From the NCBI GenBank assembly GCA_963747965.1, contig CAVVGZ010000007.1, positions 62,001 through 126,000 of the forward strand: a DNA stretch of 64,000 nucleotides, in the 5' to 3' direction. Below the pieces are notes generated by a model. It did no database searches, was not told the DNA's origin, and worked only from the letters and a program-made list of their open reading frames with translations. The DNA comes from CAVVGZ01 sp963747965. Lineage in GTDB: Bacteria; Chloroflexota; Anaerolineae; Anaerolineales; Anaerolineaceae. Made by a program: the position numbers and the translations under genes. Below, one piece after another: positions 8,904-16,889 of this stretch. The stretch's first letter is position 1, and each line of letters begins with the position of its first letter.

Positions 8904-10076
8904 ATGGAACTTGAACAAATTGTAAAAAGGCTGGACTGGTTGGAGGACGAGCGCAGAAAAGATAAGGCGCAAATAGCAACACTGGCCGAAAGGATTAATC
9001 GGTACGAAAACAGTTATGCTGATCTAAATACACAAATTCAGGAAGTTAATGGTGAGGTCGTACGTTTAGCTTCCAATTTATCGGCTATTGAAGGTATTGA
9101 AAATTTGGTTAATGAACTGCGGGTGGAGTTCAACCGGTCAATAGAAGCTCAGGAAAAAAAGAGAATGGACAGGGAAAGGGAAATTGATAAAGTCCATATG
9201 GAAGAAATGATCCCTGTAAATAAATCCCTGTATGAATTGAAAAAAGGTCTCGATCCTATCCAGGACCTCAAGCGGGGGATGCAATTAAGGATCGACGAGG
9301 AGTATCGTTTAAGTACCCTCATTGAAGAGTTAGAAAAAAAAGTTGATAAAGGCCATAGGATGGAGGAAGATTATTCGCTAACACAGCGGTTGTTTGAAGA
9401 AGGAAGGCGTCAAGATTCCAAGCGAATGACAGATGTTCAAGGGGAACTTGCAGCAGTCCGGAAACGGGTGGATGATCAGCGGGGAAAAATTGATCTGGCT
9501 TTAGATCTAACACATAAACTTGAAGCCAAATTAAATAATGTACAGGAATCAGATAGAGAATTGAGGCAGGTTCAAAGCAATATCGTGGAGAAACATAACC
9601 TTTTCACTGTTGAAAGAGACCGGCAGTGGAAGGAATTAAAGACAAAAATTGAAGAAATATCCAGCCAATCTGTCAATTTGGATACTCAGATTGTGAGCCT
9701 GGATTCGACCCATCGTACTGTTAAAAAGGCATTAGAACAATTGGAAGAAATTATCCAGCACTTTGACAGGCGTGCTAATGAAATTACAGAAATGCAACGG
9801 TTGATGGAAGAGAGATTCCGCCAGGATTGGGTATCCTTTAAGGCGGATGATCAAAAGCGCTGGGCAAATTACTCGATTGCTCAAGATGAGAAATATCGTG
9901 ACACTGAACGCCAGGTTGTAAAAGACTCTGAACGGCTTGTACAACTGGAAGATTTGGCTCAGGATCTGAAGGATACCCTGCAACAGGATTCCGAAATCAT
10001 GCTGGAAAATCTCCTCCAACTGCAAGGAATGCTTAATGAATTTGTTGGACAGATAGAAAACCGAATAAAAAACTGA
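8904..10076 (+). CDS. Coiled-coil protein of unknown function, 390 aa
   Basis: This soluble protein is almost wholly charged heptad-like sequence (for example KRLDWLEDERRKDKAQIATL and LEQLEEIIQHFDRRANEI), so it should form long coiled coils. No signal peptide, membrane helix or enzyme motif is visible. AGAGGTAAACC precedes the ATG as a ribosome site. selB begins 19 bases after its stop, so the two are probably co-transcribed, but no functional link to selenocysteine is shown. It could be a structural or scaffold protein. Long coiled-coil proteins often give spurious database matches to SMC or myosin, and those should not be trusted here. Confidence 0.75.
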   Translation: MELEQIVKRLDWLEDERRKDKAQIATLAERINRYENSYADLNTQIQEVNGEVVRLASNLSAIEGIENLVNELRVEFNRSIEAQEKKRMDREREIDKVHMEEMIPVNKSLYELKKGLDPIQDLKRGMQLRIDEEYRLSTLIEELEKKVDKGHRMEEDYSLTQRLFEEGRRQDSKRMTDVQGELAAVRKRVDDQRGKIDLALDLTHKLEAKLNNVQESDRELRQVQSNIVEKHNLFTVERDRQWKELKTKIEEISSQSVNLDTQIVSLDSTHRTVKKALEQLEEIIQHFDRRANEITEMQRLMEERFRQDWVSFKADDQKRWANYSIAQDEKYRDTERQVVKDSERLVQLEDLAQDLKDTLQQDSEIMLENLLQLQGMLNEFVGQIENRIKN

Positions 10077-10095
10077 AATGGGGGTTTGGAAATAA

Positions 10096-12018
10096 ATGCG
10101 GGTAATTGGGACAGCCGGTCATGTTGATCACGGTAAATCTGCTCTTGTTTCAGCTCTAACTGGAATAAATCCTGATAGGCTAAAGGAAGAACAGATCCGT
10201 GAGATGACCATTGATCTCGGATTTGCATGGTTAACTCTCCCTAACGGGGAAGAGGTAGGGATTATTGATGTACCAGGTCATCGCGATTTTATCGAGAATA
10301 TGCTGGCCGGGGTTGGTGGGATTGATGCGGTGATTTTTGTGGTTGCAGCAGATGAGGGGGTTATGCCGCAAACGAAGGAGCACCTGGCAATTCTGAATCT
10401 GCTGCAGGTGAAGTCAGGGATCATCGCTTTGACGAAAAAAGACCTTGTCACTGATAAGGAGTGGATGTCCTTAGTAGAAGAGGATGTGCGCTCGGTTGTC
10501 AGCGGAACTTTCCTGGAAAATGCTCCGATGATTCACGTATCATCAAAAAATGGGGAGGGGTTAAAGGAAGTTGTTTCCCACCTGCAAGAAATTTTATCTG
10601 AAAGCACGCCGCGGCAGGATATTGGTAAACCCCGTCTACCCATAGACAGGGTGTTTTCTATTGCGGGATTTGGGACAGTAGTGACTGGAACCCTTCTGGA
10701 TGGGAAATTGGAAATTGGAAAGGAAATTGTGATCCTACCCAGCGGGAAAATGGGGCGGATTCGCGGTATGCAAACCCATAAACGAAAAGAGGAAAGTGCT
10801 CTTCCCGGATCACGGGTTGCCGTCAATATCAACGGTCTGGAAACGAGTGATATCAAACGCGGCGATGTTTTGTGTTATCCCCTGCAATACCAGGGTTCGC
10901 AACGTGTAGATGTCTATTTTAAAATGCTTTCTGACTCATCCAGAGAATTGAAGCATGATGATGAAGTGAAAATCTTCATCGGGGCTTCTGAAGCGCTTGT
11001 ACGGGTGCGGCTGATTGGAAAGGAATCCGTGAAACCGGGAGAGGAAGCCTGGCTGCAAATTGAAGCCGAACAAAACCTGGTGTGCTCCCGAAGAGATCAT
11101 TATATCTTTCGAAGACCCTCACCCGGCGAAACCATCGGTGGTGGAATAATCCTGAACCCCAATCCTGGCAGGCGTTATAAGCGTTTTTCTGACAGCGTAA
11201 TTTTGCAATATGAAACCTTATATAAGGGTACACCAGCTGAGATCTTTTACCAAGCCCTTCAGGAAATGGGTATCACAACTGTTGAGGCGCTATTCAAAAC
11301 CTCCACACTATCTAAGAGGGATGCGAATGAGTTAATGAACAACCTGGTGGAGTCCAGGCTGGCAATCATTTTGGGGGGACAAAATGATAGATGGAATGAA
11401 AAGAGTGTCCTGGTTGCAGCAAATACCCTGCTCTCCATCACAGAGGATGCGAAAGAGATCACATCCACTTATCACGCCATGCATCCACTTCGAATTGGTA
11501 TTCCAAAGGAGGAATTAAAAAGCCGCCTAAATTTACCGGTAAAATATTTTAATTTCCTTTTGGATAACTGGATAAATGATGGAATATTGATTGAAGAGAA
11601 CGGCAGAATTCGAACCACGGAACATAAGATATCTTTATCCTCGAAAGAAATTGAATTAATGAACAGACTCCTGGACATCTTTCAAAAATATCCTTACAAA
11701 CCGCCATCTGTGAAAGAATGCGTTAATGAAGTGGGGGATGAAATTTTTTATATGTTGGTTGATCAAGAGAAACTCGTTTTAGTCTCTGAGGATTTGGCTT
11801 TCAATCACGGCGCTTACCAGACAATGGTTCTCTATGTAAAGGAATTTTTGTCCGAGCATGAAACTATCACGGTGGCTCAATTCAGAGACGCATTTGATAC
11901 CAGCAGAAAGTACGCCTTAGCGTTCTTAGAACATCTGGATGAACGAAAACTGACCATCCGTCAGGGTGATGCGCGTATATTGTTTGGTAATTATAGAACA
12001 AATCCCAATAAAGGTTGA
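10096..12018 (+). CDS. selB: Selenocysteine-specific translation elongation factor SelB
   Basis: SelB carries Sec-tRNA to the ribosome at UGA codons that have a SECIS element. The GTPase motifs are intact: GHVDHGKS, DVPGHRDF, and TKKD for guanine specificity. EF-Tu-like domains follow ('AGFGTVVTGTLLDGK', IRGMQTHKRKEE), then winged-helix repeats toward the C-terminus (IPKEELKSRLNLP, VAQFRDAFDTSRKYALAFLE). The latter bind the SECIS hairpin. The 640-residue length is normal for bacterial SelB. No selA, selD or selC lies in the window, and I did not spot a selenoprotein here. The stop codon overlaps the -35 box of the rplU promoter. Confidence 0.95.
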   Translation: MRVIGTAGHVDHGKSALVSALTGINPDRLKEEQIREMTIDLGFAWLTLPNGEEVGIIDVPGHRDFIENMLAGVGGIDAVIFVVAADEGVMPQTKEHLAILNLLQVKSGIIALTKKDLVTDKEWMSLVEEDVRSVVSGTFLENAPMIHVSSKNGEGLKEVVSHLQEILSESTPRQDIGKPRLPIDRVFSIAGFGTVVTGTLLDGKLEIGKEIVILPSGKMGRIRGMQTHKRKEESALPGSRVAVNINGLETSDIKRGDVLCYPLQYQGSQRVDVYFKMLSDSSRELKHDDEVKIFIGASEALVRVRLIGKESVKPGEEAWLQIEAEQNLVCSRRDHYIFRRPSPGETIGGGIILNPNPGRRYKRFSDSVILQYETLYKGTPAEIFYQALQEMGITTVEALFKTSTLSKRDANELMNNLVESRLAIILGGQNDRWNEKSVLVAANTLLSITEDAKEITSTYHAMHPLRIGIPKEELKSRLNLPVKYFNFLLDNWINDGILIEENGRIRTTEHKISLSSKEIELMNRLLDIFQKYPYKPPSVKECVNEVGDEIFYMLVDQEKLVLVSEDLAFNHGAYQTMVLYVKEFLSEHETITVAQFRDAFDTSRKYALAFLEHLDERKLTIRQGDARILFGNYRTNPNKG

Positions 12019-12043
12019 CAGGGTTTGAACGACCCTGTATAAT
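12015..12043 (+). promoter_or_regulatory. Consensus sigma-A promoter of the rplU-rpmA operon
   Basis: TTGACA at 12015-12020 and TATAAT at 12038-12043 are separated by exactly 17 bases. The -35 box overlaps the selB stop codon. The predicted start is near 12050, giving a leader of about 110 bases before rplU. Both hexamers are perfect, as expected for a ribosomal-protein operon. Confidence 0.92.
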
Positions 12044-12050
12044 GTACCCT

Positions 12051-12160
12051 GCTTTGCCCCGGCAAATCGGCTGGGGCACTTATATCTATCCCCAACTTCC
12101 TCGGGATCAGGCGTAACTCTTGCGCAGGAATCACGGCGAAGTGAAGATTGGAGAAATTAC
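12051..12160 (+). promoter_or_regulatory. Structured 5' leader of rplU (possible ribosomal-protein autoregulation)
   Basis: The leader holds a strong hairpin at 12056-12077: an 8-base-pair stem with GCCCCGGC on the left arm, one G-U pair and a six-base loop. A second possible stem pairs TTCCT near 12097 with AGGAA near 12126, enclosing GCG and CGC. No terminator tract is visible, so control, if any, would be at translation. Leaders that bind L21 are known in Firmicutes, but I cannot match this one to that class. The GGAGAAATTAC before the ATG is the ribosome site. Confidence 0.5.
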
Positions 12161-12478
12161 ATGAAATATGCAGTTATAGAGAGTGGTGGGAAGCAGTACC
12201 GAGTGTCCGAAGGTGACGTTATCCAGGTGGACCGTCTACAGGAGGAAATTGGTAAGGAAGTAATTTTTGACCAAGTTTTATTATTGAAGAACGGTGATGA
12301 TACCCAAATAGGAATGCCTGTGATAAAAGAGGCTAATGTAAATGCAACAATTGTCGATCATATCAAAGGTAAAAAGGTTATTATCTTCAAGTACCGGGCT
12401 AAACAACGATACCGGGTAAAAACTGGTCATCGCCAAAATTATACAGCAGTAAAAATTGATTCAATTAATTTGGAGTAG
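12161..12478 (+). CDS. rplU: 50S ribosomal protein L21
   Basis: L21 is a large-subunit protein that contacts 23S rRNA and L20. The 105-residue product starts MKYAVIESGGKQYRVSEGD and ends with the conserved KRQ-like basic region (KYRAKQRYRVKTGHRQ), all standard for L21. GGAGAAATTAC gives the ribosome site. rpmA follows after 5 bases, the usual rplU-rpmA order. The obgE gene that often follows in other bacteria is absent here; rpmE comes instead. Confidence 0.97.
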   Translation: MKYAVIESGGKQYRVSEGDVIQVDRLQEEIGKEVIFDQVLLLKNGDDTQIGMPVIKEANVNATIVDHIKGKKVIIFKYRAKQRYRVKTGHRQNYTAVKIDSINLE

Positions 12479-12483
12479 ATGAA

Positions 12484-12741
12484 ATGGCACATAAAAAAGG
12501 CGGTGGCTCAAGTCGTAACGGGCGTGACAGTAAATCGAAGCGTCTGGGTGTGAAAGCATATGGCGGCGAGACAGTTATTTCTGGTAATATTATTGTGAGG
12601 CAATGCGGCACAAAAATCAAACCCGGAAAAAATGTCGGACTCGGCAAGGATTACACAATATTTGCTGTTGCTGATGGTGTGGTTGAATTTGAGACCTTAC
12701 CCGGCGGTCAAAAACGGGTAAATGTTGTCCCTGCCGAATAA
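12484..12741 (+). CDS. rpmA: 50S ribosomal protein L27
   Basis: L27 reaches into the peptidyl-transferase centre and helps place tRNA. The product has 85 residues and starts MAHKKGGGSSRNGRDSKSKR, the typical L27 N-terminus. It lacks the extra N-terminal cleaved peptide seen in Firmicutes. The conserved GGETVISGNIIVRQ and GLGKDYTIFAVADG blocks are present. It is co-transcribed with rplU. A 78-base gap to rpmE contains a weak hairpin (arms CCTGA and TCAGG, 12752-12780) whose role is unclear. Confidence 0.97.
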   Translation: MAHKKGGGSSRNGRDSKSKRLGVKAYGGETVISGNIIVRQCGTKIKPGKNVGLGKDYTIFAVADGVVEFETLPGGQKRVNVVPAE

Positions 12742-12819
12742 TACCAATAATATCCTGATTTTGATCGAATCGAATTCAGGGGTATTCAGCACTAAATCAT
12801 TTAGGATGGTTGACTTATT

Positions 12820-13290
12820 ATGAAAAACAATATTCACCCGAAATATTACACGGATGCCAAAGTTATTTGCGCTTCATGCGGTACAACCTGGACAACAGGT
12901 TCAACAGTTAAAGAAATCCGTACTGAAGTATGCTCAAATTGTCATCCTTTTTATACAGGACAGCAGCAGCGTATTCTGGATATAGAAGGACAGGTAGATC
13001 GCTTTTATAAGAAACTTCAGGCCAGACAGGAATACGTGGATTCGAAAAAAGCCCGTGAAACTGAGCGGGTATCACCGGAAAGACCAATTTCTGAGCTTAA
13101 TCTTGGTAAACGAGCCGTGGATGCCCTTGCAAATGCAAATATTACAAATGTTGGACAGGTCCTGGAAAAACTGGCACAGGGAGAGCAAGCTTTGTTAGAT
13201 ATTGATGGGTTTGGCAGAAAATCATTAATCGATTTAAAGAAGAATTTGCGCCAACTTGGATATACACTCCCTGAGGTTGAGCAAGCATAA
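12820..13290 (+). CDS. rpmE: Ribosomal protein L31 fused to an RNA polymerase alpha-CTD-like domain
   Basis: Residues 1-70 are a zinc-binding L31: it starts with MKNNIHPKYY, has C17-x2-C20 and C38-x2-C41, and contains SNCHPFYTGQQ. L31 proteins normally end near residue 70-85. Here a charged linker (71-87) leads to residues 88-148, which match the helix-hairpin-helix fold of the alpha C-terminal domain of RNA polymerase: RPISELNLGKRAVDALANAN, then ITNVGQVLEKL and GFGRKSLIDLKKNLRQLGY. That domain binds UP-element DNA and transcription factors in RpoA. The fusion is in frame, with no indel sign. Whether the added domain binds DNA, RNA or protein is unknown. L31 identity is certain; the alpha-CTD match is strong by motif. 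Confidence 0.92.
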   Translation: MKNNIHPKYYTDAKVICASCGTTWTTGSTVKEIRTEVCSNCHPFYTGQQQRILDIEGQVDRFYKKLQARQEYVDSKKARETERVSPERPISELNLGKRAVDALANANITNVGQVLEKLAQGEQALLDIDGFGRKSLIDLKKNLRQLGYTLPEVEQA

Positions 13291-13331
13291 TTCTCGTAAC
13301 CAACTAATAAACAAACTCACAAAACAACATC

Positions 13332-13362
13332 TCACTTCCGGCATTTTTCACACCGGAAGTGA
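13332..13362 (+). terminator. Hairpin after rpmE, candidate terminator
   Basis: TCACTTCCGG pairs with CCGGAAGTGA over 10 base pairs with an 11-base loop. The downstream sequence on the + strand is AT-rich but lacks a clean T run, so termination strength is uncertain. It separates rpmE from tdk. Confidence 0.6.
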
Positions 13363-13444
13363 TTCATTAATATCGTTAATATTCTTACTCCTTGCAGGCT
13401 TGGTGTAAAATCATCCTATATCCATTTGAATGGAGACACATATT

Positions 13445-14038
13445 ATGATCCATAAAACAGGTTCGATAGAAGTTATTTGTGGTTCGATGTTCAGCGGGAA
13501 AACCGAGGAAATGATCCGCAGACTTCGCCGAGCGAGAATTGCCCGCCAGAACGTGCAGGTATTTAAGCCTATTGTTGATAAACGGTACGGGGTCAATAAG
13601 GTAACATCGCATTCCGGAAGCGATTTTGAGGCATTTCCAATCAAGGAAGCTAAGGAGCTGTTGGATCAATTAAATGATGATACAACAGTAGTTGGTATTG
13701 ATGAAGCCCAATTTTTTGATTCCGCAGTTGTGAATGTGACGAAGTTGCTGGCAAAAAGGGGAATGAGAGTAATCATTGCCGGTTTAGACCAGGATTTTCG
13801 GGGAGAACCTTTTGGCAGTATGCCAATATTGATGAGCCTGGCTGAAAATGTGGATAAATTACATGCAATCTGTATGGTATGCGGTGAACCAGGAACCCGT
13901 ACACAAAGGTTAGTAAATGGCAATCCCGCAAAGTATGACGATCCTATCGTGATAATTGGTGCCTCCGAAATGTACGAAGCGCGATGTGGTGAACACCATC
14001 AAGTACCGGGAAAACCTGAGGAGTCGGATATAAGATGA
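13445..14038 (+). CDS. tdk: Thymidine kinase (type II, zinc-binding)
   Basis: This enzyme phosphorylates thymidine with ATP for nucleotide salvage. Walker A is GSMFSGKTEE, the Walker B-like block is GIDEAQFF, and the lasso/zinc region has CMVCG and YEARCGEHH, giving three cysteines and histidines for zinc. RGEPFGSMP is the thymidine-site loop. I choose the ATG at 13445 because GGAGA lies 10 bases upstream; an ATG at 13430 would precede it by five codons. The product has 197 residues, normal for bacterial Tdk. Its stop overlaps the hpt start (ATGA), so tdk and hpt form a salvage pair. Confidence 0.95.
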   Translation: MIHKTGSIEVICGSMFSGKTEEMIRRLRRARIARQNVQVFKPIVDKRYGVNKVTSHSGSDFEAFPIKEAKELLDQLNDDTTVVGIDEAQFFDSAVVNVTKLLAKRGMRVIIAGLDQDFRGEPFGSMPILMSLAENVDKLHAICMVCGEPGTRTQRLVNGNPAKYDDPIVIIGASEMYEARCGEHHQVPGKPEESDIR

Positions 14039-14610
14039 AACCTTACCTTGAATTTCTGGAGGAGATCCTCATTCCCGAAGATATCCTTCAAAATCGTATC
14101 ATGGAATTAGGCGCAAAGATAAGTGTAGATTATTACGGGCATAATTTGTTGTTGGTTTGCATTTTACGCGGCGGCGTGATGTTTCTGACGGATCTTATGC
14201 GGCAAATTACCATTCCTCATGCCATCGAATTCATGGCTGTATCATCGTACGGGATCGGAAGACGTGAATCGAGTGGAAATATCCGAATCACATTGGACCT
14301 AAATACCGATATTGGCGAAAGAGATGTGCTTATCGTTGAGGATATTGTTGACAGCGGTCATACCCTGGCATCTGTTATTGAACTACTTACCACACGTAAT
14401 CCTCATAGCGTTCATGTTTGTACATTACTGGATAAAATGGATCGCAGGGAAGTTATAGTCCCCATTAGATACCGTGGATTTATCATTCCAAATAAATATG
14501 TCTTCGGTTATGGATTGGATATTGATGATTATTACAGAAATCTTCCCTTTATTGGCAGTGTTGATCTCGCGAAATATAATCAGGAAGAAAACCCGATAGT
14601 TGAAGAATGA
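14035..14610 (+). CDS. hpt: Hypoxanthine phosphoribosyltransferase
   Basis: This purine-salvage enzyme attaches PRPP to hypoxanthine or guanine. The PRPP motif is VLIVEDIVDSGHTL, the loop I region is CILRGGVMFLTDL, and the C-terminal FVFGYGLD-like block reads KYVFGYGLDIDDYYRNLP. Length is 191 residues, as expected. It overlaps tdk upstream and the CCA-type gene downstream by 4 bases each, so the three are translationally coupled. Confidence 0.95.
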   Translation: MKPYLEFLEEILIPEDILQNRIMELGAKISVDYYGHNLLLVCILRGGVMFLTDLMRQITIPHAIEFMAVSSYGIGRRESSGNIRITLDLNTDIGERDVLIVEDIVDSGHTLASVIELLTTRNPHSVHVCTLLDKMDRREVIVPIRYRGFIIPNKYVFGYGLDIDDYYRNLPFIGSVDLAKYNQEENPIVEE

Positions 14611-16095
14611 ACCTTAATGGGGTCTGTAAAAATCAGGAACTGCTGGAAAAAATTAACTATATTGTTCATAGGGAGAATCCTGTTTACCTTGTGGGAGGTG
14701 CAATACGGGATTTTCTGCTTGGTAAAGAAAGCAATGATCTTGATTTTGTTGTCGGAAATGATTTAATAAAAACAGCTCGAGCAGTAGCCGAAGCCGTTGG
14801 CGGCGCATTCTACGTAATGGATACAGAAAGATTGACGGCGCGAGTAATCTATCAGGGTCAGGAACGTTTTATCCTCGATTTTGCCCAAATGAGGGGGAAT
14901 ACTATCGATGAAGATCTTCAAAAACGGGATTTCACCATTAATGCTATTGGATTGGACATAAAAAATCCAGGACAATTACTGGATCCTTTGTCGGGTGCCC
15001 AGGATTTGCATGATAAAGTGCTGCGGAGCTGTAACAGTGAGGCATTTCTTGATGATCCAGTGCGAATTCTGCGGGCAATCCGCCTGGCATTTCAAATTGA
15101 CCTCAAGTTTGAAAAAAAGACCCTCGAGCAACTAAAAAACGCTGTCCCTAATTTAATCTTTGGTGTCAGTGGAAAGAATAAGAGATGAACTTTTTCGTAT
15201 CCTGGAGGGTAAGCGGATCCATTCCTCGGTACGGACGCTGGACTTGCTGGGCGTTTTAGATGTTCTGTTCCCCGAATTAATTGTACTGAAAAAAAATGAA
15301 ATACCTACAATTCCAGAGCAAAGCGCCTGGAATATCACGCTATCAACGCTGCGTCACCTGGAATTATTTTTTTGTAACTTCTCGGAGAAAGGGGGGCACA
15401 CCAATGCAGATAACCTGGTATATGCTGTCCTTATATCTTTATTGGGTAAGTACCGGTCACAAATAAATCAACACTATTCCAAGTCTCTGGCTGGTGAAAG
15501 ACGCCTGCGCGCAATCATCCTGCTTGCAGCCATTTATTTGGGGTTTGGAGAGATCCCAGAGAACGCTGATGAAATAAAGGACTACCCTGAAATTTACCCC
15601 ATCGATCATAAAAAACTCACCTTGTTTTTCAAAAATAAATTCGCATTAAGTCTGAATGAGAGTGAAAGGCTGTCAACAATCCTTCGATATCAAACGGTAT
15701 TGGATAATATGGCTGAACAAATTCTACAGCAAGACCGTCGGGCCATTTTTCGCTATTTTAAATTGACGGGAGAGGCTGGTCTTGATATTGGCATCATTAA
15801 ACTTTCCCAATTTCTCTCTATTTACCAGGGAAGTGAGTTAGGTGAAGACCTGGGAAAATGGGTTTCTATACTGGATATTCTTTTCGACAACTGGTGGGAA
15901 AAACAGGATGAAACGATTCATCCTCCCCGGTTTATCAATGGCAATGATTTGGAAATGCACTTAGGGATCAATCCGGGGCCAGTAATGGGTATGGCTTTGT
16001 CTGACCTGGAAGAGGCTCAGGCTGCCGGGGAGGTACACAACCGTGAAGAAGCAATTTCATTCATAAATAATTGGAAAATCTTACACGAGACATAA
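14607..16095 (+). CDS. cca: CCA-adding / poly(A) polymerase family nucleotidyltransferase (frameshifted)
   Basis: This class II tRNA nucleotidyltransferase builds or repairs the CCA end of tRNA. The head has LVGGAIRDFLLGKESNDLDF, the G-x-x-x-R-D and D-x-D catalytic motifs, then RDFTINAIGLD and DPVRILRAIRLAFQ. The first 190 codons read in one frame; the rest (SVERIRDELFRILEGK onward) reads in another. Removing one T from the TTT at 15159-15161 joins them smoothly as NLILVSVERIRDEL. Corrected length is about 495 residues. The C-terminal part ends with the familiar NPGPVMGMALSDLEEAQAAG block. True CCA enzymes and poly(A) polymerases cannot be separated by these motifs; the symbol is the more common role. 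Confidence 0.88.
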
Positions 16096-16113
16096 ATAAA
16101 TTCGGCAAGATAT

Positions 16114-16881
16114 ATGAACACTAAAGCAGTTCATTTGAATTATAAAGAAAACGGCCAGGGCCTGCCGGTCATCCTGTTACATGGGTTCCCATTCAATAAC
16201 TCAATCTGGGACCAGGTTATCTGCCATCTCTCAGGATCGGCTCGAATAATATGCCCAGATCTGCGGGGTCATGGATTGTCCCCGGCACCGGATGGTATCT
16301 ATACGATGGAGATCATGGCGGCGGATATCGCATTATTAATGGATACACTATCCATTGAAGAAGCAGTATTGATTGGGCATTCTATGGGTGGTTATATCAG
16401 CCTGGCATTTATCGCAGAATTTCCACAAAGGTGTATTGGATTAGGATTGGTAACAAGCCTGGCTAAGGCTGACACACCGGAAAAAAGACAATCCAGATAT
16501 CAAACAATTGCAGACCTGGAGGTAAACGGGGCCAATTCCATCCTCGCAAATATGCCTTCCTCATTATCCAATTCCCCTGAGGTTCAAAGTAAGGTCCGAG
16601 AAATGATTTGCATGACTCCGATAACCGGGCTGGCAGGAGCATTAAGAGGTATGGCAGAAAGGCCAGATCGGATGAATTTATTGCCTACAATCACTATCCC
16701 AACCCTTATTGTTGCCGGGGATAATGACAATATCGTCCCAATAGAAGCTGCGAGCAGTATGGCAAAAATTATTCCCGGGTGTAAATTGCAGATCATTCAC
16801 GGGGCAGCCCATATGCCAATGTTGGAAACTCCACAGGCATTAGGCAACGCTCTAAGCCTTCTTCTTGAAAGGATCCAATAA
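16114..16881 (+). CDS. Alpha/beta hydrolase
   Basis: This is a soluble alpha/beta-hydrolase fold protein of 255 residues. The nucleophile is S90 in GHSMGGY; the acid is probably D203 or D205 in VAGDNDNIVP; the histidine is H233 in HGAAHMP. HGFPFNNSIW supplies the oxyanion-hole region. The substrate is not predictable; relatives include esterases, lactonases and 3-oxoadipate enol-lactonase. It starts 18 bases after the cca gene, with only a weak ribosome site (GGCAAGATAT). Its 3' end faces the convergent gene at 16890 with just 8 bases between, and no terminator is visible there. Confidence 0.88.
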   Translation: MNTKAVHLNYKENGQGLPVILLHGFPFNNSIWDQVICHLSGSARIICPDLRGHGLSPAPDGIYTMEIMAADIALLMDTLSIEEAVLIGHSMGGYISLAFIAEFPQRCIGLGLVTSLAKADTPEKRQSRYQTIADLEVNGANSILANMPSSLSNSPEVQSKVREMICMTPITGLAGALRGMAERPDRMNLLPTITIPTLIVAGDNDNIVPIEAASSMAKIIPGCKLQIIHGAAHMPMLETPQALGNALSLLLERIQ

Positions 16882-16889
16882 GATAGCCG

